A stretch of DNA of 64,000 nt from assembly GCA_030706685.1 (NCBI GenBank), contig JAUZOA010000011.1, positions 1 through 64,000 on the forward strand. The letters are read 5' to 3'. The position numbers and the translations under genes were made by a program. The notes beneath the pieces were generated by a model. It searched no databases and was not told the DNA's origin. It saw only the letters and a list, made by a program, of their open reading frames with translations. Source of the stretch: Bacteroidota bacterium (lineage in GTDB: Bacteria > Bacteroidota > Bacteroidia > Chitinophagales > Chitinophagaceae). Of the stretch, positions 33,030-40,623 are shown piece after piece. The first letter of the stretch is position 1; every line of letters starts with the position of its first letter.

Positions 33030-33502
33030 TTGGAGGTTAGACGCTTGATGTTGGAAGTTTTCGGGCATTCTTGAATTATGGCAACTATTACGAGATTTGA
33101 AGACCTTGAAGTGTGGAAGCTTGCGGGAGAACAAGCAAAAGAAATTTATCTGCTGACACAACAAGGCAGCTTTTCAAAAGATTTTGAATTAAAAAACCAG
33201 ATAAATGCCTCTGCCGGCTCAGCAATGGATAATATTGCTGAGGGTTTTGAAAGATTTACTAATAAAGAATTTTCCCAATTTCTTGTCATCTCTAAAGGCT
33301 CAAATGGTGAAGTAAGATCTCAACTGTACAGGGCGCGTGACAGAAATCACATAACTGAAGATATTTTGAAGATTCGTCTCGAATTTTCAATAATGCTTGG
33401 GAACAAAATCAAATCTTTCCTCGATTATCTGGGCTCATCAAAATATAAAAACAAACCGCGAAAAAAGGGTTAACCTCCAACATTCAACTTCCAACCTCCA
33501 AC
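33029..33502. mobile_element. S23 four-helix-bundle cassette bounded by inverted repeats
   Basis: GTTGGAGGTT (33029-33038) and its exact reverse complement AACCTCCAAC (33493-33502) bound the segment. Further related words lie inside each end (TGTTGGAAG near 33049; AACCTCCAAC at 33472 and CTTCCAAC at 33488). The left repeat begins at the last base of the nbaC stop and the right one ends directly before the ACMSD start. The enclosed gene encodes an S23-type protein. Mobility is inferred. Confidence 0.5.
33078..33473 (+). CDS. Four-helix-bundle protein (23S rRNA-intervening-sequence / S23 family)
   Basis: This 131-residue protein has the family start FEDLEVWKLA, a central NQINASAGSAMDNIAEGFER and a helical C-terminal half. 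Homologues are encoded in 23S rRNA intervening sequences of spirochaetes and are scattered singly through Bacteroidota genomes; their role is unknown. Here the gene sits between two consecutive kynurenine-pathway genes and within inverted repeats, with no link to the pathway. The last residues are basic (KYKNKPRKKG). Confidence 0.9.
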   Translation: MATITRFEDLEVWKLAGEQAKEIYLLTQQGSFSKDFELKNQINASAGSAMDNIAEGFERFTNKEFSQFLVISKGSNGEVRSQLYRARDRNHITEDILKIRLEFSIMLGNKIKSFLDYLGSSKYKNKPRKKG

Positions 33503-34492
33503 ATGAAAATAGACATCCATACACACATCATGCCCGAACACATGCCGGACTGGACCCAAAAGTTTGGCTACGGAGAATTCATTCACCTGGAGCATCGCAA
33601 CTGCGAAGCCTGCATGATAAAAGGCGATAAGCTGTTTCGCGTGGTAGAAGAAAATTCTTTTAAAGCCTCTGCGAGGATAAAAGAAATGGATGAAACAGAA
33701 GTATACAGGCAGGTGCTTTCCACCATTCCCGTTCTCTTTAATTACTGGGCAAAACCGGCGGATGGCCTGGAAACTTCCCGGTTCTTCAATGATCATATTG
33801 CGGAAACAATAACCAAAGAACCCAAACGGTTTATTGGATTAGGCACCGTTCCCTTGCAGGATGTTGAACTTGCCACCAGGGAAATGGGGCGTTGTATAAA
33901 AGAACTAAAGATGCCCGGCCTGGAAATCGGCTCCAATATCAATGGTAAAAATCTGTCTGATAAAGAATTTTTCCCCTTTTATAAAGCCGCCGAAGAACTG
34001 GGTTGTGCCTTATTTGTTCATCCCTGGGAAATGATGGGAGAAGATAAGATGACCAAATACTGGCTGCCCTGGCTTGTCGGCATGCCGGCGGAAACCGCAA
34101 GAGCCATTTGCTCCATGATCTTTGGAGGAGTGTTTGAACAATTCCCGAAGCTTAGAGTCGCGTTCGCGCATGGCGGTGGCTCCTTTCCCTTCACGATTGG
34201 AAGGATCGAACACGGATTTAATGTGCGCCCCGACCTTACAGCTATAGACAACAAGATTAACCCGCGGGATTATATTGGCAAATTCTGGGTAGACAGTTTG
34301 GTACATGATAAAATCGCCATGGAATATTTAATAGAGGTAATGGGTGAGGATAAAATTTGTCTTGGCAGCGATTATCCTTTCCCCCTTGGTGAACACCACC
34401 CGGGAAAGCTAATCGAAAAAATGAAACTCAGTAAAAAGAAAACCAGGAAATTGCTGTACAAAAATGCGTTGGATTGGTTAGGAACCTCCTGA
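33503..34492 (+). CDS. nbaD: 2-amino-3-carboxymuconate-6-semialdehyde decarboxylase (ACMSD)
   Basis: ACMSD is the zinc amidohydrolase-fold enzyme that decarboxylates ACMS to 2-aminomuconate-6-semialdehyde and thereby diverts flux from quinolinate/NAD synthesis. The 329-residue protein starts MKIDIHTHIMPEHMPDW, giving the metal-binding His6-x-His8. It has LFVHPWEM (metal His), AHGGG and the conserved Asp in LGSDYPFPLGE. The ATG at 33503 is directly adjacent to the repeat of the upstream insert, so the native leader may have been altered. Confidence 0.95.
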   Translation: MKIDIHTHIMPEHMPDWTQKFGYGEFIHLEHRNCEACMIKGDKLFRVVEENSFKASARIKEMDETEVYRQVLSTIPVLFNYWAKPADGLETSRFFNDHIAETITKEPKRFIGLGTVPLQDVELATREMGRCIKELKMPGLEIGSNINGKNLSDKEFFPFYKAAEELGCALFVHPWEMMGEDKMTKYWLPWLVGMPAETARAICSMIFGGVFEQFPKLRVAFAHGGGSFPFTIGRIEHGFNVRPDLTAIDNKINPRDYIGKFWVDSLVHDKIAMEYLIEVMGEDKICLGSDYPFPLGEHHPGKLIEKMKLSKKKTRKLLYKNALDWLGTS

Positions 34493-34553
34493 CGGAGAGA
34501 TTGTATTGTATCCTTTAAAAGGAGAATAATAGCGCTCATTCTTCAGGCGCCTT

Positions 34554-35462
34554 TTATTCATTAAACAGGTTGGGATAATCAGAAATGACCCCGTCCACCC
34601 CCATCTTCTTCAATGCTTCGATCTTTGATTTTTCATTCACCGTCCAGGGAATGATTTTAATATGCTGCTCGTGACATTTCTTTATTAATTTTTCGTTGAC
34701 TATTTCAAAAGGAGGGCTATAGATGGCAGGAGTAAATCCCAATGCTTTTAATTGTTCTTCCAGGCTTCTTGTATCAAACCCTTCTACCAGCATCGCTGTT
34801 TTGAACGAGGGATATTTCTGGTGCAGGTATTGCAGCGTTCTGAAATCAAAAGACTGTATGTTCACATGATCTTCGATCCCTTTTTCCCTGATCACTCCTA
34901 CCACCAATTCCACAAATTCATCGGGCTTGGGTTGAAATACACCATCAAATTCAGGATCGCTTTTTATTTCAATATTATAATACGGCAATTCTCTTTTGCT
35001 GCTGAGCATATAATGTCGTACGCTGTCTACCAGGTCGCTGAGCAAGGGCTTCACCACTTTCATTTTTTGCTGCTGAGGAAAACGCGGGTGGGGTTTCATC
35101 CCGACATCAAAAGTCTTTACGTCTTCGTAGGTCATCCAGTATATATTAAATCTCCTTTCTTCCCGGGGCCCCATATAAGTGCCATCGGGCTTGGTGGTAA
35201 TATCTTCACTGAACCACTGTTCATGTGATAAGACCACTTTCTTATCTTTTGTTATCACCACATCCATTTCAAGTGTTGTTACACCAAGGTCCAATGCCTT
35301 CAGCATAGCCGGGATAGTGTTTTCCGGCATCAGTCCGCGGCAGCCGCGGTGACCCTGCTTATCAAATACTCCCAGACCTCCTAAAGGAGAGTTTTGAAGA
35401 TGCGTGGTAGTAGAACAGGACATAACAAACAGAAAAAAAATGATAAAGCGAGGTTTTATCAT
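34554..35462 (-). CDS. Glycerophosphodiester phosphodiesterase, lipoprotein
   Basis: This 302-residue GDPD-family protein hydrolyses glycerophosphodiesters to glycerol 3-phosphate and alcohol. The N-terminus is a lipobox signal (FLFVMSC), so it is envelope-anchored. The catalytic region has GHRGCRGLMPENT, LEMDVVITKDKKVVLSHE and the later EIKSDPE. The segment NSPLGGLGVF just after the signal derives from a palindromic repeat element (35370-35391). The ATG overlaps the stop of the PaiB-like gene (ATGA). Confidence 0.93.
   Translation of the reverse strand: MIKPRFIIFFLFVMSCSTTTHLQNSPLGGLGVFDKQGHRGCRGLMPENTIPAMLKALDLGVTTLEMDVVITKDKKVVLSHEQWFSEDITTKPDGTYMGPREERRFNIYWMTYEDVKTFDVGMKPHPRFPQQQKMKVVKPLLSDLVDSVRHYMLSSKRELPYYNIEIKSDPEFDGVFQPKPDEFVELVVGVIREKGIEDHVNIQSFDFRTLQYLHQKYPSFKTAMLVEGFDTRSLEEQLKALGFTPAIYSPPFEIVNEKLIKKCHEQHIKIIPWTVNEKSKIEALKKMGVDGVISDYPNLFNE
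35370..35391. repeat. Palindromic element inside GDPD gene
   Basis: CTCCTAAAGGAG (35378-35389) with flanking CCCAGAC forms an element that codes in frame for SPLGGLGV between signal peptide and catalytic domain. It resembles the intergenic CCCCTAAAGGGG elements at 21 kb. Confidence 0.5.
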
Positions 35463-36094
35463 GAAGGGAATACTTTTGATTTTCTTTTCTCCATCAATTC
35501 GGCTATTGCTCTTGCATCATTTCCCTGGTCTTTCAACTGTGCTGTAATGTTATTATAGCTTTTTTCATCACGATTCTGGCTAAGTTTAAATACATGATCC
35601 ATTTCTGTTACTTCTATTTCAAATGCTACAATAGCTTTCATTAAATGTGACGTGTATTCTTCACTAAGATTATCAAATGTGGTTGGAGAGGCCGTATTCC
35701 CGTTTTCAAAATGAAGTGTTGTTTTCTTCAGCACTTCAATTAAACCCGCCTGGTCTAAAAACCGGAGTCGCCCCTTTACATGTACCGACATATAATTCCA
35801 GGTAGATGCCTGGTGCGGATCGGAATACCAACTGGCGCTAACATAAGTATGCGGGCCGGTAAAAACACAAAGAACATCTGAATTCCTCTCAAACGCTCTA
35901 TGATGATCCGTTTGGCGCATCATGTGACCAGTCATATACAACCGGCCTTCTCTCTCTTCAATAAAAACAGGAATTTGTGTAGCAACGGGCTTACCATTGT
36001 CATCACATCCGGCTAAAAAAGCAAAGGGGTGCTGATGAATAAAATCTAAAACAACCTGCTGATCTTCTTCTTTATAGTAGGGCAAATTATACAT
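35459..36094 (-). CDS. PaiB-like FMN-binding protein
   Basis: This 211-residue split-barrel protein belongs to the PaiB/FMN-binding negative transcriptional regulator family. Features are the N-terminal YNLPYYKEED, HPFAFLAGCDDNGKPVATQIPV, GHMMRQTDHHRAF and WYSDPHQASTWNYMSVHVKG. PaiB was named as a regulator of protease genes in Bacillus, but many homologues are probably flavin or heme-type oxidoreductases, so the activity is open. It overlaps GDPD by 4 bp. Confidence 0.88.
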   Translation of the reverse strand: MYNLPYYKEEDQQVVLDFIHQHPFAFLAGCDDNGKPVATQIPVFIEEREGRLYMTGHMMRQTDHHRAFERNSDVLCVFTGPHTYVSASWYSDPHQASTWNYMSVHVKGRLRFLDQAGLIEVLKKTTLHFENGNTASPTTFDNLSEEYTSHLMKAIVAFEIEVTEMDHVFKLSQNRDEKSYNNITAQLKDQGNDARAIAELMEKRKSKVFPS

Positions 36095-36204
36095 ACATTT
36101 GAATCATTAGGCGATGTAAATACTCTATAAATGATTTTTATGAGGTAAATGAATAATGCTAACGGGGTCACTGAATAATGCCCCCGGAATGATTGGCTTC
36201 ATTA

Positions 36205-37305
36205 TTAGTCGCTTACCAACTCAGCCACTTTCTCCGAACTTATATTCGCATTACGCATGGCAATGCTTCGTACTACGTAAGCGGCAAACTCGGCAAAAGC
36301 TTTCTTCGTAATGGCATCATCACTCACCATGACAGGAATACCGGTATCACCCCCCTCGCGAATACTTTGTACCAGGGGAATTTGGCCCAGGAAAGGAATT
36401 TCATACTCATCCGCAAGACGCTTACCACCTTCTTTTCCAAAAATATAATATTTATTTTCCGGTAATTCGGCAGGAGTAAAATAGCTCATGTTTTCAACCA
36501 AGCCAATAATCGGCACATTCATCTGCGACTGGCCAAACATAGCAATCCCCTTTTTGGCATCCGCTAATGCTACGTCCTGCGGAGTAGTAACAATCACAGC
36601 GCCGGTTACCGGTACTGTTTGCATCAATGTCAGGTGAATATCGCCTGTGCCCGGAGGCATGTCAACGATCAGGTAATCCAGTTCATCCCAGTACACATCC
36701 GTAATAAATTGCCTTACCGCGCTGCTGGCCATCGGGCCACGCCATACCACCGCGTTTTTTTCATCCACGAGCAACCCGATACTTATCAGTTTTATTCCAT
36801 ATCGCTCCAATGGCGCTATCATTCCTTTGCCCGTTTCTACTTCTACCATCAGGGGTCTCTCCCCGCGAACGCCAAACATGATTGGCACACTTGGCCCATA
36901 AATATCAGCGTCCATCAAACCTACTTTGGCGCCGCTTTGCGCGATAGCCAATGCAAGGTTGGCCGCTACAGTTGATTTTCCCACGCCTCCTTTCCCGCTT
37001 ACCACTGCAACGATATTCTTTACATTGGGCAAAACAACTTTATTGTCGGTTCTTTTGGTACTGGTATCCGATGTGAAATTTACTTTGACCACAGCGTCTC
37101 TATTCACCTCTGATCTTATAGCGTTGATGCAGGCGTTCTTAATTTGATCTTTCAGGGGACAGGCAGGTGTTGTCAGTACCACGGTAAATGATACATAATT
37201 ATTGTCAATCACAATATCCTTCACCATATTCAGGGTCACTATGTCCTTACCAAGGTCAGGCTCCTGCACGTTTTTAAGAGCGGCCAGTATTTTTTCTTCG
37301 GTCAT
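36205..37305 (-). CDS. apbC: Mrp/ApbC-type iron-sulfur carrier ATPase
   Basis: This protein of about 366 residues has an N-terminal MIP18/DUF59-like domain (1-85) and a P-loop ATPase with SGKGGVGKSTVAANLA near residue 106, followed by DADIYGPSVPIMFG. Such proteins carry Fe-S clusters to apoproteins. The usual C-terminal CxxC cluster site is missing: after ENMSYF the sequence reads TPAELPENKYYIFG. I believe this is common in Bacteroidota homologues. I prefer the ATG at 37305 to the TTG at 37311. Confidence 0.93.
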   Translation of the reverse strand: MTEEKILAALKNVQEPDLGKDIVTLNMVKDIVIDNNYVSFTVVLTTPACPLKDQIKNACINAIRSEVNRDAVVKVNFTSDTSTKRTDNKVVLPNVKNIVAVVSGKGGVGKSTVAANLALAIAQSGAKVGLMDADIYGPSVPIMFGVRGERPLMVEVETGKGMIAPLERYGIKLISIGLLVDEKNAVVWRGPMASSAVRQFITDVYWDELDYLIVDMPPGTGDIHLTLMQTVPVTGAVIVTTPQDVALADAKKGIAMFGQSQMNVPIIGLVENMSYFTPAELPENKYYIFGKEGGKRLADEYEIPFLGQIPLVQSIREGGDTGIPVMVSDDAITKKAFAEFAAYVVRSIAMRNANISSEKVAELVSD

Positions 37306-37393
37306 ATTCAAAGTTTATGTTAAATTAGATTTCCGCCGGTAAAGGTAAACATCCTCTGTGCTAATTTGTTGCGTTATTTAGGCAACTTGTACT

Positions 37394-37401
37394 TATTTTT
37401 G
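37394..37401 (+). promoter_or_regulatory. Bacteroidota -7 box before the carboxypeptidase-regulatory-domain gene
   Basis: TATTTTTG, eight bases before the ATG at 37410, matches TAnnTTTG. It also lies in the divergent space with the mrp-type gene. Confidence 0.45.
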
Positions 37402-37409
37402 AACCTCTG

Positions 37410-38048
37410 ATGAAGAAAATTTTACTTTATTCGGCTATTGCCTTTTTTATCGTTCCGGCTACCGCTAAAGCCCAGTTTGAAACAGCCCGTGATTCTGTTG
37501 TTCAATTGTATGGGGTTATTATGACAGCTGATAGCCTTGTCGGGATTCCGGCAGTAAGCGTGATGGTAAAAGGGCAAAACCGGGGAACGATCACCAACAA
37601 CCAGGGTGTCTTTTCTATCGCCGTTTTAAAGGGCGACCAGATAGAATTTACCCACGTAAGTTATAAGCCAAAAACAATTACGGTTCCCCGCAACCTTTCA
37701 GGCAATCAATTCAGCGTGGTTCAACTGATGGTACAGGACACCGTTTACCTGCCGGCTACTATCATCCGGCCGCGACCAACACCCGAACAATTTGCCCGTG
37801 ATTTTGTCAATAATAAAGTTCCTGATGATGATATAGAGATCGCGAGGAAAAATACAGATGCTGCCAAGCGCCGCATATTGTTGCAAACTACTCCCGCGGA
37901 TGGCGGTGAAGCTACCCAGCTTCAATTTAATAATATCGCTAAAAAAGCGGTCTATTCAGGACAAGTCCCTCCGATGAACATCTTCAACCCTGCCGCATGG
38001 GCCGAATTTATCGAGGCCTGGAAGCGGGGGGATTTTAAAAACAAGTAA
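37410..38048 (+). CDS. Secreted carboxypeptidase-regulatory-like domain protein
   Basis: This 212-residue protein has a signal peptide (about 1-21, ending AKAQ). A CarboxypepD_reg-like beta-sandwich follows (about 30-110): LYGVIMTADSLVGIPAVSVMVKGQNRGTITNNQGVFSIAVLKGDQIEFTHVSYKPK, split by strands. This is the domain often found at the N-terminus of TonB-dependent receptors, but here there is no barrel. The C-terminal part is Arg/Pro and Asp-rich. The role is unknown; it is probably periplasmic or outer-membrane associated. Confidence 0.88.
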   Translation: MKKILLYSAIAFFIVPATAKAQFETARDSVVQLYGVIMTADSLVGIPAVSVMVKGQNRGTITNNQGVFSIAVLKGDQIEFTHVSYKPKTITVPRNLSGNQFSVVQLMVQDTVYLPATIIRPRPTPEQFARDFVNNKVPDDDIEIARKNTDAAKRRILLQTTPADGGEATQLQFNNIAKKAVYSGQVPPMNIFNPAAWAEFIEAWKRGDFKNK

Positions 38049-38248
38049 TCTGAACCGGGATTGGATAAGATAACCAGGATAATATGGATAAGCAGGTGAC
38101 TATTCCGATCCTGAACATTTCTTCATTATCGCCGCTCCCTTATTTATATACCAGGCTCATCTCGTGCCGGTCATTACTCATCTTTTCTTATAGTAATCAT
38201 TTATCTTGCAACGGCTAATTCCTGTTAATCCTAAAAATCTTATAAATC

Positions 38249-39139
38249 ATGGCTCAGTCCGTTTCAGTAATCGGCGCAGGCACTATGGGCAATGGTATTG
38301 CTCATGTATTTGCACAAAATGGTTTTAAAGTATCTATGGTGGATGTTTCACTGGCGCAGTTGGATAAGGCGATTGCCAATATCACAAAAAATTTTGACCG
38401 GCAGATCGCCAAAGGCACTATCACGGAAGAACAGAAAAAAACAGCGCTGGCCAATATCACAGCTTATCCGGATATGGTGGAAGGAGTCAAGAATGCCGAA
38501 CTGGTCATAGAAGCCGCCACCGAGAATGCAGGTCTGAAATTGGAGCTATTTAAACAAATAGATTCATTGGCGCCCAAAGAAGCGATCCTTGCTACCAATA
38601 CATCTTCTATATCTATTACCAAAATAGCTGCGGCCACAGGCCGCCAGGGTAAAGTGATCGGCATGCACTTTATGAATCCTGTACCCGTAATGAAATTGGT
38701 GGAAGTCATTAATGGTTATGGTACCACAAAAGAAGTAACCCGCCAAATTGTCGAACTTAGTAAACAACTTGGCAAAATTCCCTGCGTGGTCAATGATTAT
38801 CCCGGATTCATTGCCAACCGCATCCTGATGCCAATGATCAATGAAGCTATTTGCAGTTTGTATGAAGGTGTAGCCGGTGTGGAAGAAATAGACACGGTAA
38901 TGAAACTCGGTATGGCCCACCCGATGGGCCCTTTGCAGCTCGCCGACTTTATTGGCCTCGATGTCTGTTATTCGATTTTGAATGTATTGTATGATGGTTT
39001 TGGCAACCCAAAATATGCCCCCTGCCCTTTGTTGGTAAATATGGTGACGGCTGGTAAACTGGGAGTGAAAAGTGGTGAAGGGTTTTATCAATACGAAGCG
39101 GGAAATAAAGAACTGAGAGTAAGCGCACGCTTTCAATAA
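38249..39139 (+). CDS. hbd: 3-hydroxybutyryl-CoA dehydrogenase
   Basis: This 296-residue NAD(P)-dependent enzyme interconverts 3-hydroxybutyryl-CoA and acetoacetyl-CoA. The Rossmann motif VIGAGTMGNGIAHVFA is at residues 5-20. The catalytic His is in GMHFMNPVPVMKLVEVI and the Glu follows in this segment. The C-terminal dimerisation domain shows NDYPGFIANRILMPMINEA and AHPMGPLQLADFIGLD. It could act downstream of glutaryl-CoA dehydrogenase through crotonyl-CoA, although no enoyl-CoA hydratase or thiolase is in the window. Confidence 0.95.
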   Translation: MAQSVSVIGAGTMGNGIAHVFAQNGFKVSMVDVSLAQLDKAIANITKNFDRQIAKGTITEEQKKTALANITAYPDMVEGVKNAELVIEAATENAGLKLELFKQIDSLAPKEAILATNTSSISITKIAAATGRQGKVIGMHFMNPVPVMKLVEVINGYGTTKEVTRQIVELSKQLGKIPCVVNDYPGFIANRILMPMINEAICSLYEGVAGVEEIDTVMKLGMAHPMGPLQLADFIGLDVCYSILNVLYDGFGNPKYAPCPLLVNMVTAGKLGVKSGEGFYQYEAGNKELRVSARFQ

Positions 39140-39158
39140 AAGACAATTTATATCCCGG

Positions 39159-39722
39159 ATGCATGATATAATTTCATCTGAAATAAGCCCGGCCAGCGAG
39201 CAACAAGAGTTGACCGGAGAAGAAAAGAGTATCCTGTGGAACCTCAGGAATAAAAAATTGATCTTCTTTATACCCTCTTATCTTTCACTTTCCTATGTAT
39301 TCGTTGAAGGATGGGCCCGTGTGTACCCGGGCACTTATTGGGAGGCTGTAAAAGAATTATTCAGGTTCAGGATATATCCAACATGGTATTTGTTATTTCT
39401 TTTTCTAATTCTTACTATTTTCTTTGCCAGGTATTATTTGAAAAGTATTCACCCGCTTTTTAAAGATTTAAAAGCAGGTAAGAAACAGATCATATTCTTT
39501 GTTCCGGGCAAGTACCAAACCCCCTTTTTTGCAGAATATTATCTGAAGACACCTTCCCAAAAGACGCCTTTACTAAGAATTGATAAAGATTTGTATGATA
39601 CCATTCAAAGCAATAGTGCAGCCTGCATAAAGATTTCCCTGTATGCTAAATTTGTTTTTTCCATCGAAGTAAATGGCATAAAAGAAGAATTCAATTATTC
39701 TACTTCCTTTGATGATATTTAA
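39159..39722 (+). CDS. Hypothetical membrane protein
   Basis: This 187-residue protein has two predicted membrane helices (about 33-52, FFIPSYLSLSYVFVEGW; about 75-95, WYLLFLFLILTIFFARYYL) and a cytoplasmic beta-rich C-terminal domain. The N-terminal 25 residues are acidic. I do not recognise the family. It begins 19 bp after hbd and may be co-transcribed with it. Confidence 0.7.
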   Translation: MHDIISSEISPASEQQELTGEEKSILWNLRNKKLIFFIPSYLSLSYVFVEGWARVYPGTYWEAVKELFRFRIYPTWYLLFLFLILTIFFARYYLKSIHPLFKDLKAGKKQIIFFVPGKYQTPFFAEYYLKTPSQKTPLLRIDKDLYDTIQSNSAACIKISLYAKFVFSIEVNGIKEEFNYSTSFDDI

Positions 39723-39832
39723 ATCCCTTTTCCCGCTACTTCCACTTGCCTGGGTGGCGTCCCCTACACCAAATTGAGTATTTCACCAGCCTGCCGGCTT
39801 CCTTATTTTCATTTTTATAAATTGCCCCCGGC

Positions 39833-40024
39833 ATGAAAAAATCTCTCCTGTCAGCCGCCCTGCTGCTGCCTGGCTGGCTCAGGGTACTTGCACAGAATAA
39901 TGAGGAAGAACATAACGCCGAATACAACTGGGGCGATAAAAATGCGGCCTATGTTATAATCGGGGTGATTGTCATCATCATCTTTATTATCTGGGCTATG
40001 CGCAGAAAGAGGAAAGGCTCTTAA
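39833..40024 (+). CDS. Small membrane protein with signal peptide
   Basis: This 63-residue protein has a signal peptide (about 1-21, ending VLAQ), a short acidic exposed stretch, one membrane helix (about 37-55, AAYVIIGVIVIIIFIIW) and a basic tail RRKRKGS. The organisation is convincing for a real small envelope protein of unknown function. Its stop overlaps that of the convergent YigZ gene by four bases. Confidence 0.68.
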   Translation: MKKSLLSAALLLPGWLRVLAQNNEEEHNAEYNWGDKNAAYVIIGVIVIIIFIIWAMRRKRKGS

Positions 40025-40623
40025 ATTTTCTCCATCTCCAGCGATTGAAGGGCATTTAGTTTATACAATACTTCCTCCAGCCTGTTTTTGGGAATAGCGA
40101 TCTGCATCCGGCAAAATAATTGCATTTCCTGTTCCAAAATGGCGCAATCACATTGTTTAACAATCGTCATTACATCATTCATGATCGTATAATCAAACTG
40201 GAGAGTGTATTGAACTTCCACTGGTTTGCGCACAAGAGGTGTGACCTGTAAAGCCAGCGCAGCAGCCGTTTTATAAGCATTGATCAATCCCGGCACGCCC
40301 AGTAATGTTCCCCCGAAATAGCGAACCACGATGATCAGGACATTCGTTACCTGCTTACTATCTATTTGTCCTAGTATCGGTCGTCCTGCTGTGCCGGATG
40401 GCTCGCCATCGTCGCTTACCCGGAAATTATTACCATCCAATCCGATGCGGTAGGCAAAACAGTGATGCGTGGCTTTGGGATGCTCTTTCTTTATAGCAGC
40501 AAGATTTTCCCTGAACTGGTTGACATCAGCGATAGGAAAAGCATAAGCAATGAATTTACTTCCCCGGTCCTTGAATTCGGCTACAGAAGGTTTTTCAATT
40601 GTATTGTAATAATCGGGAGTCAA
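40021..40623 (-). CDS. yigZ: YigZ/IMPACT family protein
   Basis: This 200-residue protein has the UPF0029/IMPACT core: RGSKFIAYAFPI, HPKATHHCFAYRIG, SDDGEPSGTAGRPIL and VVRYFGGTLLGVPGLI. The C-terminal DUF1949-like ferredoxin-fold domain follows from about residue 130. The molecular role is uncertain; IMPACT proteins are linked to translation control in eukaryotes. Its ATG overlaps the ribD stop by 4 bp, so the two are co-translated. Confidence 0.92.
   Translation of the reverse strand: MTPDYYNTIEKPSVAEFKDRGSKFIAYAFPIADVNQFRENLAAIKKEHPKATHHCFAYRIGLDGNNFRVSDDGEPSGTAGRPILGQIDSKQVTNVLIIVVRYFGGTLLGVPGLINAYKTAAALALQVTPLVRKPVEVQYTLQFDYTIMNDVMTIVKQCDCAILEQEMQLFCRMQIAIPKNRLEEVLYKLNALQSLEMEKI

Noticed and set aside
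36205-37305. Missing CxxC in the Mrp-type protein as a sign of a broken gene
   Set aside because: The whole frame is intact and the replacement segment is well ordered; from memory the same variant is usual in Bacteroidota.
38564-39136. 190-codon minus-strand frame
   Set aside because: Antisense to hbd, whose motifs span the region.
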